Assembly (NCBI RefSeq): GCF_041058985.1
Contig: NZ_JBEHZE010000001.1
Location: 496,001 to 560,000, forward strand
Direction of reading: 5' to 3'
From: Hyphococcus lacteus
Lineage (GTDB): Bacteria > Pseudomonadota > Alphaproteobacteria > Caulobacterales > Parvularculaceae
DNA: 64,000 nucleotides
A program made the position numbers and the translations under genes. Shown piece after piece: positions 7,518 to 15,718 of the stretch. The notes under the pieces were generated by a model, which worked only from the letters and a program-made list of their open reading frames with translations, was not told where the DNA came from and searched no databases. Numbering within the stretch: the first letter of the stretch is position 1; each line of letters opens with the position of its first letter.

Positions 7518-8645
7518 TTACCGCCTAATCCTCCCCCGTACCAATAACTCCTCGCCAACGTGTTCGGTGGTCACGCCGTCGAGGCGAATTGCGACGTCAA
7601 GTTTAACCGGGCCTTCACCGCCAATCGCCACTTTTGATTTGCCGCCCAAGATCAACGAGAGCGCGAGATAGGCCCAAACTTCATCAACTAAAGATTGATC
7701 GAAAAAGCTACCCATGACGGTGCTGCCACCCTCAACCAACATTGACTTAACGCCGCGCCCATAAAGCGCAGCCAAAAGCGCGACTATGTCTACTCGTGCG
7801 TCGCCACCCCGAGGCAAAACAACAACAGTCGCACCCGTATCTTCAAATTTCGCTTTTGCCCTTGGCGAAATCATGTCCGTCGTCGCTAGGATCGTGCCTT
7901 CGCGATACACGTTGCTAGTCGGGCTTGTCCGCCCAGTGCTATCAATCACTACACATATTGGCTGATAAACATCCTCAAGATCGCCACCGTCCCTATCGCG
8001 GGCGGTCAGGCGCGGATTATCATGTACAATCGTATCTGCACCAACCAATATTGCATCCACGGATTTTCGCAATTTATGTGATGATTGTCGTGATTCACGA
8101 CCTGTAATCCATTGGCTCTCACCGGACGCAGTTGCAATACGACCATCCAAACTCATTGCTAATTTGGCAACAACAAAAGGCCGCTTATTGTCTTCGGCAA
8201 AAAACCAGAACCGATTCATCTCTCGTGCTTCGTACTCACAAAGGCCACCGATGACTTCTATTCCGGCACTTTCAAGGTGTTTCGCACCGCCAGCCGCTAG
8301 CGATGTCGGGTCTGCCACCGCATAATAAACAGATTGAATTCCTGCCTTTATTATTGCCTCTGTACACGGACCTGTACGGCCCTGATGGCAACATGGCTCC
8401 AGCGTGACATAGGCCGTCGCGCCTTTCGCATCGCCCGCATCACGAATAGCCGCGACTTCTGCGTGATCAAGTCCCGCCCCCAAATGCACTCCCTCGCCGA
8501 TGATGGCACCATCTCGAACCAATACGCAGCCGACCATCGGGTTAGGCGATGTTCGCCCATCGCCATAGCGCGCAAGCTCTATGGCGCGGCGCATATATTT
8601 GGTGTGAACGTCCGCCAGTTCAGGCCCGGTGTTCGGGGTTTTCAT
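7518..8645 (-). CDS. ribD: Riboflavin biosynthesis protein RibD (deaminase/reductase)
   Basis: A two-domain enzyme of riboflavin synthesis. The N-terminal domain deaminates diaminohydroxyphosphoribosylaminopyrimidine and the C-terminal domain reduces the ribosyl group with NADPH. Start ATG 8645 gives 375 residues. Zinc ligands are His61 (His-Ala-Glu), Cys85 and Cys94 (Pro-Cys-Cys-x4-Thr-Gly-Pro-Cys). The reductase domain begins near 160, with Val-Asp-Ala-Ile-Leu-Val-Gly-x-x-Thr and Asp-Asn-Pro-Arg-Leu-Thr. The start overlaps the end of the upstream flavodoxin-fold gene by 26 bases, so the two are probably co-transcribed. No ribE, ribB or ribH gene is adjacent. The ribosome binding site is weak, and a later Met at residue 18 is an alternative. 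Confidence 0.94.
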   Translation of the reverse strand: MKTPNTGPELADVHTKYMRRAIELARYGDGRTSPNPMVGCVLVRDGAIIGEGVHLGAGLDHAEVAAIRDAGDAKGATAYVTLEPCCHQGRTGPCTEAIIKAGIQSVYYAVADPTSLAAGGAKHLESAGIEVIGGLCEYEAREMNRFWFFAEDNKRPFVVAKLAMSLDGRIATASGESQWITGRESRQSSHKLRKSVDAILVGADTIVHDNPRLTARDRDGGDLEDVYQPICVVIDSTGRTSPTSNVYREGTILATTDMISPRAKAKFEDTGATVVVLPRGGDARVDIVALLAALYGRGVKSMLVEGGSTVMGSFFDQSLVDEVWAYLALSLILGGKSKVAIGGEGPVKLDVAIRLDGVTTEHVGEELLVRGRIRR

Positions 8646-9378
8646 AATCGAACCGGCACCCCGCTTTCCACGCATTGCGGTCGTTGCCATGGTTGGAAAT
8701 ACCGCCCGCATCTTTCATCATTTTCGCAAGGTGCAGTAAGTTCCACGTCATAATTGTGGTGTTTCGTTGCGTGAAATCATTGTCGATACCAATCGGCCCG
8801 TTCTCTCCATCGTCACCATAAGATGGGCCCGGTCCTGCCTCGCCGATCCATCCACAATCGGCCTGAGGCGGAATGACATAACCTAAATGTTGAAGTGCAT
8901 ATAAAATGGTCATTGCACAATGTTTGACGCCATCCTCGTTGCCGGTGATGACGGAACCACCAACCTTGCCGTAATAAATGCTCTGGCCTTTGTCATTCAA
9001 CATTCCGGACATCGCATAAAGCCGTTCGATGATCAGACGACAAACTGAGCTTTCTTCGCCTAGCCAGATAGGGGTGCCGATAATCAAAATATCCGCCGCG
9101 CTTACTTTTTTCCATAGCTTTGGCCAATCATCACGATCCCACCCGTGCTCGGTCATATCTGGCTGTACACCAAAAGCGATTTGATGTTCCGTAGCATGAA
9201 TATAATCGACCTCAACGCTATTCTTTTCCATAATGGATTGGGCAACGGATAAGAGCGTTCTGGTGTGGGATTTTCCTGCGTCCTTTTTCAAACTACAATT
9301 AATGATCGTAGCTTTAAGATTAGAAAAATCAGTTTTGTTTTCGTTGCAAAGTTTGGCTTGTTTTTCATTCAACGACAT
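8620..9378 (-). CDS. Flavodoxin-fold NAD(P)H oxidoreductase (FMN reductase-like)
   Basis: A 252-residue protein with a flavodoxin-like fold. The first strand and phosphate loop are at about 22-45 (Ile-Ile-Asn-Cys-Ser-Leu-Lys ... Ser-His-Thr), followed by Ile-Ile-Gly-Thr-Pro-Ile-Trp and a Gly-Gly-Ser-Val-x-Thr-Gly-Asn-Glu-Asp-Gly segment that resembles the flavin-binding loops of NADPH-dependent FMN reductases. It probably transfers electrons from NAD(P)H to FMN or a quinone-like substrate. The start has a consensus AGGAGG seven bases upstream. Its last 26 bases overlap ribD, a link with flavin supply that fits but does not prove a role. The substrate is not known. Confidence 0.8.
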   Translation of the reverse strand: MSLNEKQAKLCNENKTDFSNLKATIINCSLKKDAGKSHTRTLLSVAQSIMEKNSVEVDYIHATEHQIAFGVQPDMTEHGWDRDDWPKLWKKVSAADILIIGTPIWLGEESSVCRLIIERLYAMSGMLNDKGQSIYYGKVGGSVITGNEDGVKHCAMTILYALQHLGYVIPPQADCGWIGEAGPGPSYGDDGENGPIGIDNDFTQRNTTIMTWNLLHLAKMMKDAGGISNHGNDRNAWKAGCRFDYENPEHRA

Positions 9379-9498
9379 CAGGCGTCCTCCTATTAATCAA
9401 CACCAAAATGATGATGACTGCGCGCGCCTGTGCGGAACACGGCGTCGCGCACGAATGTTCCATCTTTGTGATCTCAACTTATTATAGCACGTTACTGG

Positions 9499-9530
9499 CG
9501 AAATGGTGCCTTGACGAAATGGCGCTTTGA
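9499..9530. repeat. Tandem 16-bp direct repeat
   Basis: Two adjacent copies, CGAAATGGTGCCTTGA (9499-9514) and CGAAATGGCGCTTTGA (9515-9530), differ at two positions. They lie in the 184-base gap between the PepSY gene and the flavodoxin-fold gene. No function is apparent; a small duplication or a pair of binding sites are both possible. Confidence 0.6.
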
Positions 9531-9562
9531 GAACGCTCGAGATTAAGCATACAGGCCGGAAT

Positions 9563-10699
9563 TTATCCTAGGGTCGTTGTCCGGCGCTTTTGAATAACAG
9601 GACGAATTAATCGACGATAACTAAGCGCAAGCCCAGTCCAGACCAGAAACAAACTCGCAATAGAGCCAAGCCCCGCCAACGTTTGCCCCACGAAACCAAA
9701 GATCTCACCTGTATGTAAATAGCGAACAAATATTCGCGCCCGCATACCCGCAGTGCGGCGATCACTAGGGCGATCAGCGCTCAGCAACACCCCATCGGGA
9801 GCAATCACCGCTTCATATTTATCCTGATATCGGGCACCATTTCCCGTATCGACGCTAAAATATATCGGTGCATTGAGCGCAGTTTCAGCAGGAAAGCTAA
9901 TTCTCTTCCAGCCTTTATACTCTGCCGCTGCGCGCTGCATACGATCTTCAAGTACAATGGGCTGACTGTTTACATCGAACTCAGGGAGTTCAACTTTTGT
10001 CGGCGGTGCCCCACGCCCCGGTTGTGGTTTTTCACCATACGCAGCAAACAGTACTTTATTCGCCCACGGATAATAAAATACTGTTGCCGTTGTCGCCATG
10101 AAAAAAATTGGTAACAACATCCAAATACTAAAAACATGATGCCAGTTATAATCACGCGCTTTGCCGGTAGGTGGTGCCATATTGAATAGCATCTTGGATT
10201 TAACAAGCACCCAGCGAACACTCGGCGTCAACCAAAGAAACAATCCACTCGCCACAAGGAAAACAAACAATAAATTTGCCGCGCCCGTTATCGCCCGACC
10301 GGTTTTTCTGGCGTCACCCTCAAGCGCAAACCACCGGTGAAAGCCCATCGTTTTGTGAAAGAATTTCTCGGTGGCTGTATCCCCTACGAGTAATAAATCA
10401 CCCGATACAGGATGGAGAAGAATTTGGTCACGACCTTTTAGAATTTTGATCGGCGCATCATCTCTCGACGATATCTCGATCCGTGTGCTTTCGCCGTACT
10501 CTCGCGCGATTTCCACTATTGCATCCGCTGACAAACGGGGACCGACAACTTCGGTCACCAACCCTCGCTCAGCCGCCCCGACGATCTGCCGTTGATAGGT
10601 CAGCATGACGCCAGTAATGGACATAAAGAAAATAACAGCACCAGCAAGGACACCAGCCGTAAGATGCATCCAGAAAATTACACGCCGAAATGATTTCAT
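9563..10699 (-). CDS. PepSY-associated TM helix domain protein
   Basis: A 378-residue inner-membrane protein of the PepSY_TM family. Four membrane segments can be read: about 10-35 (His-Leu-Thr-Ala-Gly start), 135-160, 190-215 (Asn-Trp-His-His ... ) and 335-360. PepSY-like periplasmic sections lie between the helices. The conserved His residues in the membrane segments (His-Leu-x-x-Gly, Phe-His-Arg-Trp, Trp-His-His) match relatives thought to reduce ferric siderophores or bind haem; that role is family knowledge, not shown here. No TonB-dependent receptor is adjacent. A Fur-like box lies upstream, which supports an iron-related role. Start ATG 10699 is kept, although no clear ribosome binding site precedes it. 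Confidence 0.86.
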   Translation of the reverse strand: MKSFRRVIFWMHLTAGVLAGAVIFFMSITGVMLTYQRQIVGAAERGLVTEVVGPRLSADAIVEIAREYGESTRIEISSRDDAPIKILKGRDQILLHPVSGDLLLVGDTATEKFFHKTMGFHRWFALEGDARKTGRAITGAANLLFVFLVASGLFLWLTPSVRWVLVKSKMLFNMAPPTGKARDYNWHHVFSIWMLLPIFFMATTATVFYYPWANKVLFAAYGEKPQPGRGAPPTKVELPEFDVNSQPIVLEDRMQRAAAEYKGWKRISFPAETALNAPIYFSVDTGNGARYQDKYEAVIAPDGVLLSADRPSDRRTAGMRARIFVRYLHTGEIFGFVGQTLAGLGSIASLFLVWTGLALSYRRLIRPVIQKRRTTTLG

Positions 10700-10737
10700 G
10701 AGGTCAAAAGTTCTATGTAAAAGGAAAAACCAAAAAT

Positions 10738-10757
10738 TAATTGCGAATAATTATCAC
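10738..10757 (-). promoter_or_regulatory. Candidate Fur box upstream of the PepSY gene
   Basis: The minus strand reads TGATAAT-T-ATTCGCA (10756-10742), a 7-1-7 inverted repeat with five of seven positions matching. It closely resembles classical Fur boxes of the TGATAAT-n-ATTATCA kind. It lies 43 to 57 bases before the start of the PepSY gene, a normal position for an iron-responsive operator. Confidence 0.6.
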
Positions 10758-10978
10758 TTTCATGTATTTTGTAAACAGATAGCTTGAATCGCACTGACCA
10801 GAATTGGCCCAAATCCGTTGAAATCCGGCCGAATGTTAATCATTTTTTGCCGCGTCCCTGCTTTAAACGTCACTGCGCCATGCTAGACAGCACCAATAGA
10901 GCGCGCGCGTTCTTGACCTATCGTTAAGCACTTGAATTCAGGGCCGGAATTTCCGTCCCGTTGATCTGGGAGAAAGCC

Positions 10979-12037
10979 ATGAGGCTTATGGTTACCGGCG
11001 GTGCCGGGTTTATTGGTTCCGCTGTTGTTCGCCAGGCGATTGCTGCGGGCGATACGGTCTTGAATGTTGACAAACTGACCTATGCGGCCAACCCGGAAAA
11101 TATAGCGAACGTCGCTGATCATCCGAATTATCAATTTTCCGAATCTGATATCTGCGACATGGATGAGATGGCGCGGTTGATGAACCAGTTCAAACCCGAC
11201 TGTGTTATGAATCTTGCGGCGGAAACCCATGTGGATCGCTCGATTGATGGACCCGGTGCGTTTATTCAGACCAATATCGTCGGCACATATTCGCTGCTGG
11301 AGGCAGCGCGCAATTTCAGTAAAAGCGATGATGCGCCCAAGAGTTTTCGCTTTCATCACATTTCCACGGACGAAGTTTTCGGCTCGCTTGGGCCAACGGG
11401 CGAATTTACCGAGGACTCCCCCTACCAACCCAACTCGCCCTATTCGGCCGCCAAAGCATCGTCCGACATGTTGGCGCGCGCGTGGCGCGAAACATATGGC
11501 CTTGATGTTATTGTTACTAATTGTTCGAATAATTACGGGCCATTTCAGTTTCCTGAAAAATTGATCCCTGTTGTTATCATTGCGGCACTCGAAGGTCGTG
11601 ACATTCCGATCTATGGCAAAGGCGACAATATTCGTGACTGGCTTTATGTCGAAGACCATGCCGATGCACTTTTGCTCGTCGCACGCAAAGGGAAACCTGG
11701 CGAAACCTATAATGTGGGTGGCCGGGCCGAACGCACCAATCTTGAACTGGTCAAGATGATTTGTGCTGTTCTTGATGACGAACTCAACGACTCGCCGCAT
11801 CGCCCCCATGAAGGTCTTATCAAATTTGTCTCTGATCGTCCGGGTCATGATCATCGTTACGCTATTAATTGCGAAAAAATAGAACGCGAATTAGGCTGGA
11901 CGCCATCACTCTCCGTCGAAGAGGGCATGCGCCAAACCGTACTGTGGTATTTGAACAATAAAGAATGGTGGGAAGCCATTCGCGGCAAAGGATTTGATGT
12001 CGCCAAACGTCAGGGCCTAGGCCAACAAAAGGGCTAA
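10979..12037 (+). CDS. rfbB: dTDP-glucose 4,6-dehydratase
   Basis: Converts dTDP-glucose to dTDP-4-keto-6-deoxyglucose, the second step to dTDP-rhamnose. The start ATG 10979 has GGGAGAAA six bases upstream and gives 352 residues. Signs are the NAD-binding Thr-Gly-Gly-Ala-Gly-Phe-Ile-Gly-Ser at residues 5-13, Ser-Thr-Asp-Glu-Val-Phe-Gly with the catalytic Asp-Glu pair, and Tyr-Ser-Ala-Ala-Lys. It is the first of three tightly packed genes (rfbB, rfbD, rfbA), with one base between it and rfbD. A possible -35 TTGACC lies at 10913. A long open frame on the opposite strand is a shadow. Confidence 0.96.
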   Translation: MRLMVTGGAGFIGSAVVRQAIAAGDTVLNVDKLTYAANPENIANVADHPNYQFSESDICDMDEMARLMNQFKPDCVMNLAAETHVDRSIDGPGAFIQTNIVGTYSLLEAARNFSKSDDAPKSFRFHHISTDEVFGSLGPTGEFTEDSPYQPNSPYSAAKASSDMLARAWRETYGLDVIVTNCSNNYGPFQFPEKLIPVVIIAALEGRDIPIYGKGDNIRDWLYVEDHADALLLVARKGKPGETYNVGGRAERTNLELVKMICAVLDDELNDSPHRPHEGLIKFVSDRPGHDHRYAINCEKIERELGWTPSLSVEEGMRQTVLWYLNNKEWWEAIRGKGFDVAKRQGLGQQKG

Positions 12038-12038
12038 T

Positions 12039-12911
12039 ATGCGGATTCTGGTTTTCGGCAAGAATGGACAGGTCGCACAAGCGCTGCAGCTTGAATCGAT
12101 CACCGAAGGTACACTGACGGCGCTTGGGCGGCTTGAGGCTGATCTTTTGACGCCTGGCAACGCCGAGGCTGCAATTCATGATCACAAACCAGACATTGTG
12201 ATCAACGCGTCTGCCTATACTGCTGTCGATAAAGCCGAAGAAGAAACGAGCGCAGCACAGCAGCTGAACACCTACGCCCCAACAGAAATGGCCAAAACTG
12301 CGCAAAAAATTGGCGCACAATTCATTCATCTGTCTACCGACTATGTCTTTGACGGCGTAAGCAAAGACCGGCTGGCCGAAGACACACCTGCGAACCCGCT
12401 CAACCAATATGGCGCGACGAAACTTGCAGGAGAAAAAGCGGTAATGTCCGCCCATCCTGGCGCTGTGATCATTCGCACGTCTTGGGTCTTCTCGTCCTTC
12501 GGCAATAATTTCGTCAAGACCATGCTGCGCCTTGCAGAACAAAGAGATTCGCTTTCCATCGTTGCCGACCAAATCGGCGGCCCAACCGAAGCGGGCGACA
12601 TTGCGCGGGGTATTCTGGCCATTGCGGCCAAGAAAAATCGCGGCGCGCCGGGCGTTGGGATTTATCATTTCCAGGGAAACCCGCCCGTCAGCTGGGCTGA
12701 ATTCGCCGCCACAATTTTCGAAATGGCCGATAAAAACGTCTCCGTCACCTCCATCCCAACGGCGGAATACAAAACGCCGGCGGTCCGCCCGCTGAACACC
12801 ATACTCGACTGCGCAAAAATTGAACGCGACTTTGGTGTCGCGCAACCAGATTGGCGCAGCGCTCTCGTCCGGGTCATCAAAGAACTCCAAAGTAAGGAAG
12901 CTAATTCATGA
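12039..12911 (+). CDS. rfbD: dTDP-4-dehydrorhamnose reductase
   Basis: Reduces dTDP-4-keto-rhamnose to dTDP-L-rhamnose with NADPH. The 290 residues begin with a short Rossmann motif (Val-Phe-Gly-Lys-Asn-Gly-Gln-Val) and contain Asn-Ala-Ser-Ala-Tyr-Thr-Ala-Val-Asp-Lys-Ala-Glu, Ser-Thr-Asp-Tyr-Val-Phe-Asp-Gly and Tyr-Gly-x-x-Lys, all typical of RfbD/RmlD. Its start is one base after the rfbB stop and its stop overlaps the rfbA start by four bases, so translation of the three is coupled. The 3,5-epimerase RfbC that should make its substrate is not encoded in this window. Confidence 0.96.
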   Translation: MRILVFGKNGQVAQALQLESITEGTLTALGRLEADLLTPGNAEAAIHDHKPDIVINASAYTAVDKAEEETSAAQQLNTYAPTEMAKTAQKIGAQFIHLSTDYVFDGVSKDRLAEDTPANPLNQYGATKLAGEKAVMSAHPGAVIIRTSWVFSSFGNNFVKTMLRLAEQRDSLSIVADQIGGPTEAGDIARGILAIAAKKNRGAPGVGIYHFQGNPPVSWAEFAATIFEMADKNVSVTSIPTAEYKTPAVRPLNTILDCAKIERDFGVAQPDWRSALVRVIKELQSKEANS

Positions 12912-13774
12912 AGGGTATCATTCTCGCAGGCGGGTCGGGCACGCGTCTTTTTCCGGTAACGCGTGGCGTCTCTAAACAATTGATGCCGATTTATGACAAG
13001 CCAATGATCTATTACCCACTCAGCGTACTGATGCTTGCCGGGATTCGTGATATTCTCATTATCACAACACCCGAAGATCGCGCATCTTTTGAACGCCTTT
13101 TGGGTGATGGCAATGAATGGGGTATTTCCATTAGCTATGCCACACAACCAAGTCCCGATGGCCTTGCGCAAGCTTTTATTATTGGCGAAGAGTTCATTGA
13201 CGGCGACAAATGTGCGTTGGTTCTTGGCGACAATATTTTCTATGGGCAAGGGTTGACCAATCAGTTGCGCGCTGCCGCTTCGCTTAAAAATGGCGCAGAG
13301 ATTTTTTCTTATCAGGTAACCGACCCCGAGCGTTACGGAGTCATCGAATTTGGTGATGGCGGCGAAGTAATTTCCATTGAGGAAAAGCCGACAAAGCCAA
13401 AATCGAATTATGCCGCTACCGGATTGTATTTTTACGACGAGACCGTGGTTGAACGCGCGAAAAAAGTAAAACCTTCGGCGCGAGGTGAGCTTGAAATCAC
13501 AACCCTCAACGAAATGTACATGCATGATGGTTGTCTGCGGGCCCAAATGTTGGGTCGCGGCTTTGCATGGCTGGACACCGGCACCCACGAATCTCTCCTT
13601 GAGGCAGCGCACTTTGTGCAGACCATCGAAACGCGCCAAGGGCTCAAGGTTTCCTGCCCCGAAGAAATTGCCTTCCGGTCCGGCTTTATTGATCGAGATC
13701 AATTGCTGAAACTTGCCGAACCGCTGAAAAAAAATCAGTACGGGCAATACCTCATTCGTCTTGCGGGCGAATAA
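12908..13774 (+). CDS. rfbA: Glucose-1-phosphate thymidylyltransferase
   Basis: Makes dTDP-glucose from dTTP and glucose-1-phosphate, the first step of the dTDP-sugar pathway. The 288 residues open with Gly-Ile-Ile-Leu-Ala-Gly-Gly-Ser-Gly-Thr-Arg-Leu at 3-14. They also contain the Lys-Gln-Leu-Met-Pro-Ile-Tyr-Asp-Lys-Pro-Met substrate loop and Gly-Asp-Asn-Ile-Phe-Tyr. Length matches the short RmlA form. The start overlaps the end of rfbD (ATGA). It is the last gene of the operon; a weak stem of CAAGGG/CCCTTG lies about 35 bases after the stop. Confidence 0.96.
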   Translation: MKGIILAGGSGTRLFPVTRGVSKQLMPIYDKPMIYYPLSVLMLAGIRDILIITTPEDRASFERLLGDGNEWGISISYATQPSPDGLAQAFIIGEEFIDGDKCALVLGDNIFYGQGLTNQLRAAASLKNGAEIFSYQVTDPERYGVIEFGDGGEVISIEEKPTKPKSNYAATGLYFYDETVVERAKKVKPSARGELEITTLNEMYMHDGCLRAQMLGRGFAWLDTGTHESLLEAAHFVQTIETRQGLKVSCPEEIAFRSGFIDRDQLLKLAEPLKKNQYGQYLIRLAGE

Positions 13775-13987
13775 TCGCGAAAACGCACTGTTGAATTTTG
13801 CAATTCCAAGGGGTTTTTTCGCAAATCCCTTGCCGTTACCGGGTATCCGTAGCGGCACAAAATCACCCTTTAATGCGTCTCGTACACTCCGGGGTTGCGT
13901 AACGCGCCATTGGCACTTTATGACAGCACAAAAGCTTGTATATACTGCAAGTTTAAACGCTAGAAGTTCTGATAAATGGGAAGCGAT

Positions 13988-15166
13988 ATGAAGATCCTGG
14001 TGATTGGTGGGGATGGTTTTTGCGGGTGGCCAACGGCATTGCACCTGTCGAATGTGGGACATGATGTTGTCATCGTCGACAATCTCTCGCGCCGTAAAAT
14101 TGATATCGAACTCGAAGTCGAATCCCTGACGCCGATCAAGCCAGTCTCCGCACGCCTTGCGGCTTGGGAAGAGGTTTCCGGAAAAAGCATCACCTTTGAA
14201 AATATTGATGTTGCTAAAAATTACGCACGGCTGGTCAATCTGTTGAATGACTTCAAGCCCGATGCGGTTGTCCATTTTGCAGAGCAGCGCGCTGCACCGT
14301 ATTCGATGAAGTCGTCTTATCACAAACGATACACAGTTGATAACAATCTGAATGCGACGAACAATGTTCTCGCCGCTATCGTTGAAGCTGACGTTGACCC
14401 CCATCTTGTGCATTTGGGCACTATGGGAGTTTACGGTTACGGCACTGCGGGTATGAAAATCCCCGAAGGGTATTTGCCGATTAAAATCGAAACTGATGAT
14501 GGTCAGGAAATTCGCCAAGAAATTCTGTATCCGGCTAATCCCGGTTCGATCTACCACATGACCAAAACGCAGGATCAGTTGCTGTTTGCTTTTTATAACA
14601 AAAATGATGGCCTCAAGATCACCGACCTTCATCAAGGCATTGTCTGGGGCACACAGACGGAAGAAACAAAAAAAGACGAACGTCTGATCAATCGTTTCGA
14701 TTATGATGGCGATTACGGCACTGTTCTTAATCGCTTTTTGATGCAGGCCGCCGTTGGTTTTCCGATGACGGTTCACGGCACAGGCGGTCAAACACGCGCA
14801 TTTATTCATATTCAAGACACCGTCAAATGTATTGAGCTTGCGATTGAAACGCCACCACAACATGGCGAACGGGTGCGCATCCTGAACCAGATGACCGAAA
14901 CACACCGGGTTCGGGATCTTGCGAAATTAATCGAAAAGAAAACAGGTGCGGCGATTGAGTATGTCAATAATCCGCGCAAGGAAGATGCTGAAAACGATCT
15001 TCACGTAGAAAATGAACGTCTTTTGGGCCTTGGCCTTGATCCAATAACGCTTGAAGAGGGTCTGTTGGAAGAAGTCACAGAAATCGCACGAAAATATGCG
15101 GATCGCTGTGACAAAACAAAAATCCCTTGCGTGTCTTACTGGACCGATAACCAGAAAAAAGACTAG
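13988..15166 (+). CDS. sqdB: UDP-sulfoquinovose synthase (SqdB)
   Basis: Adds sulfite to UDP-glucose to make UDP-sulfoquinovose, the headgroup donor of the sulfolipid SQDG. The start ATG 13988 has GGGAAG upstream and gives 392 residues. The sequence matches SqdB: Val-Ile-Gly-Gly-Asp-Gly-Phe-Cys-Gly-Trp at 5-14, Asp-Asn-Leu-Ser-Arg-Arg, a Leu-Thr-Pro-Ile segment, Leu-Gly-Thr-Met-Gly-Val-Tyr-Gly-Tyr and the catalytic Tyr-His-Met-Thr-Lys. It has its own gap of about 210 bases after rfbA, with a TATATACT element at about 13940 that could be a -10. The SQDG synthase partner (SqdX or SqdD) is not in the window. A terminator follows at 15200-15230. Confidence 0.93.
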   Translation: MKILVIGGDGFCGWPTALHLSNVGHDVVIVDNLSRRKIDIELEVESLTPIKPVSARLAAWEEVSGKSITFENIDVAKNYARLVNLLNDFKPDAVVHFAEQRAAPYSMKSSYHKRYTVDNNLNATNNVLAAIVEADVDPHLVHLGTMGVYGYGTAGMKIPEGYLPIKIETDDGQEIRQEILYPANPGSIYHMTKTQDQLLFAFYNKNDGLKITDLHQGIVWGTQTEETKKDERLINRFDYDGDYGTVLNRFLMQAAVGFPMTVHGTGGQTRAFIHIQDTVKCIELAIETPPQHGERVRILNQMTETHRVRDLAKLIEKKTGAAIEYVNNPRKEDAENDLHVENERLLGLGLDPITLEEGLLEEVTEIARKYADRCDKTKIPCVSYWTDNQKKD

Positions 15167-15199
15167 CAACCATCGACTCTATCGAACCGGTAGTTTTAG

Positions 15200-15231
15200 T
15201 GCGGCGCAATTCTATTGCGCCGCATATTTTT
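15200..15231 (+). terminator. sqdB terminator embedded in the end of the convergent thioredoxin gene
   Basis: A 10-bp perfect stem TGCGGCGCAA (15200-15209) with TTGCGCCGCA (15215-15224) and a five-base loop is followed by TATTTTTTG on the plus strand. The loop contains the stop codon of the opposing lipoprotein gene (15212-15214), and the right arm encodes its last residues. Confidence 0.75.
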
Positions 15232-15715
15232 TGAAATACGCCAGTGTTTCATCATAGGGCTTTGAATCGGCTGTGCGCCAATCATGAACGCTATCAACAT
15301 TCAGCAATTCACCTTGCGGTGACAAAATCAAAACCGTCGGTGTACCGCGCACTTCCAAAACACCAAATCGTTGCGCTACATCAAGATTACGATCGCGGTG
15401 ACCGACATCGACCCATACAAGCTCATATCCCTCAGCCACAATCGCCGCGAGTTCCGGCTCTTCAAATTTTCCGGCCAAACCACGGCTGTCATGACACCAG
15501 TTCCCGCCGAGCACCAAAAGCACATTCTTGCCGCTTGCTTGCGCCGCGGACAAAGCCACATCAACATCCATCATTGCGTTGCGCGACGCATCGAACGGGC
15601 GCGGATTGTCATCACGGTGCTCGGTTTTTGCGGCTTCAACGGGCGTTGATCCAACCGCGTTCGTACAACCAGAGACTGACAGAACCGCAATCCCGATCAA
15701 TAATACTCTCAACAC
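15212..15715 (-). CDS. Thioredoxin-like lipoprotein
   Basis: A 167-residue secreted lipoprotein with a lipobox Leu-Ser-Val-Ser-Gly-Cys17. A thioredoxin-fold domain follows at about 45-165 (thioredoxin_7-like). The active-site region is Gly-Asn-Trp-Cys74-His-Asp-Ser, so only the first cysteine of the usual CxxC is kept (CxxS). This argues against a general dithiol reductase and for a substrate-trapping, monothiol or structural role. A cis-Pro motif, Arg-Gly-Thr-Pro-Thr-Val, is present. The gene begins three bases after the end of the aminotransferase gene, so the pair should be one transcript. The partner in the periplasm is unknown. Confidence 0.82.
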   Translation of the reverse strand: MLRVLLIGIAVLSVSGCTNAVGSTPVEAAKTEHRDDNPRPFDASRNAMMDVDVALSAAQASGKNVLLVLGGNWCHDSRGLAGKFEEPELAAIVAEGYELVWVDVGHRDRNLDVAQRFGVLEVRGTPTVLILSPQGELLNVDSVHDWRTADSKPYDETLAYFKKYAAQ

Positions 15716-15718
15716 GTT

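Noticed and set aside
10883..12890. Two further long minus-strand open frames (323 and 341 codons) antisense to rfbB and rfbD
   Set aside because: Same reason: shadows of well-identified genes, with no ribosome site and no family resemblance.
12665..14905. A 746-codon open frame on the minus strand across rfbA and sqdB
   Set aside because: It is antisense to two genes with clear families and coupled starts. Its translation has no recognisable domain and is rich in Phe, Cys and His, as expected of a shadow frame.
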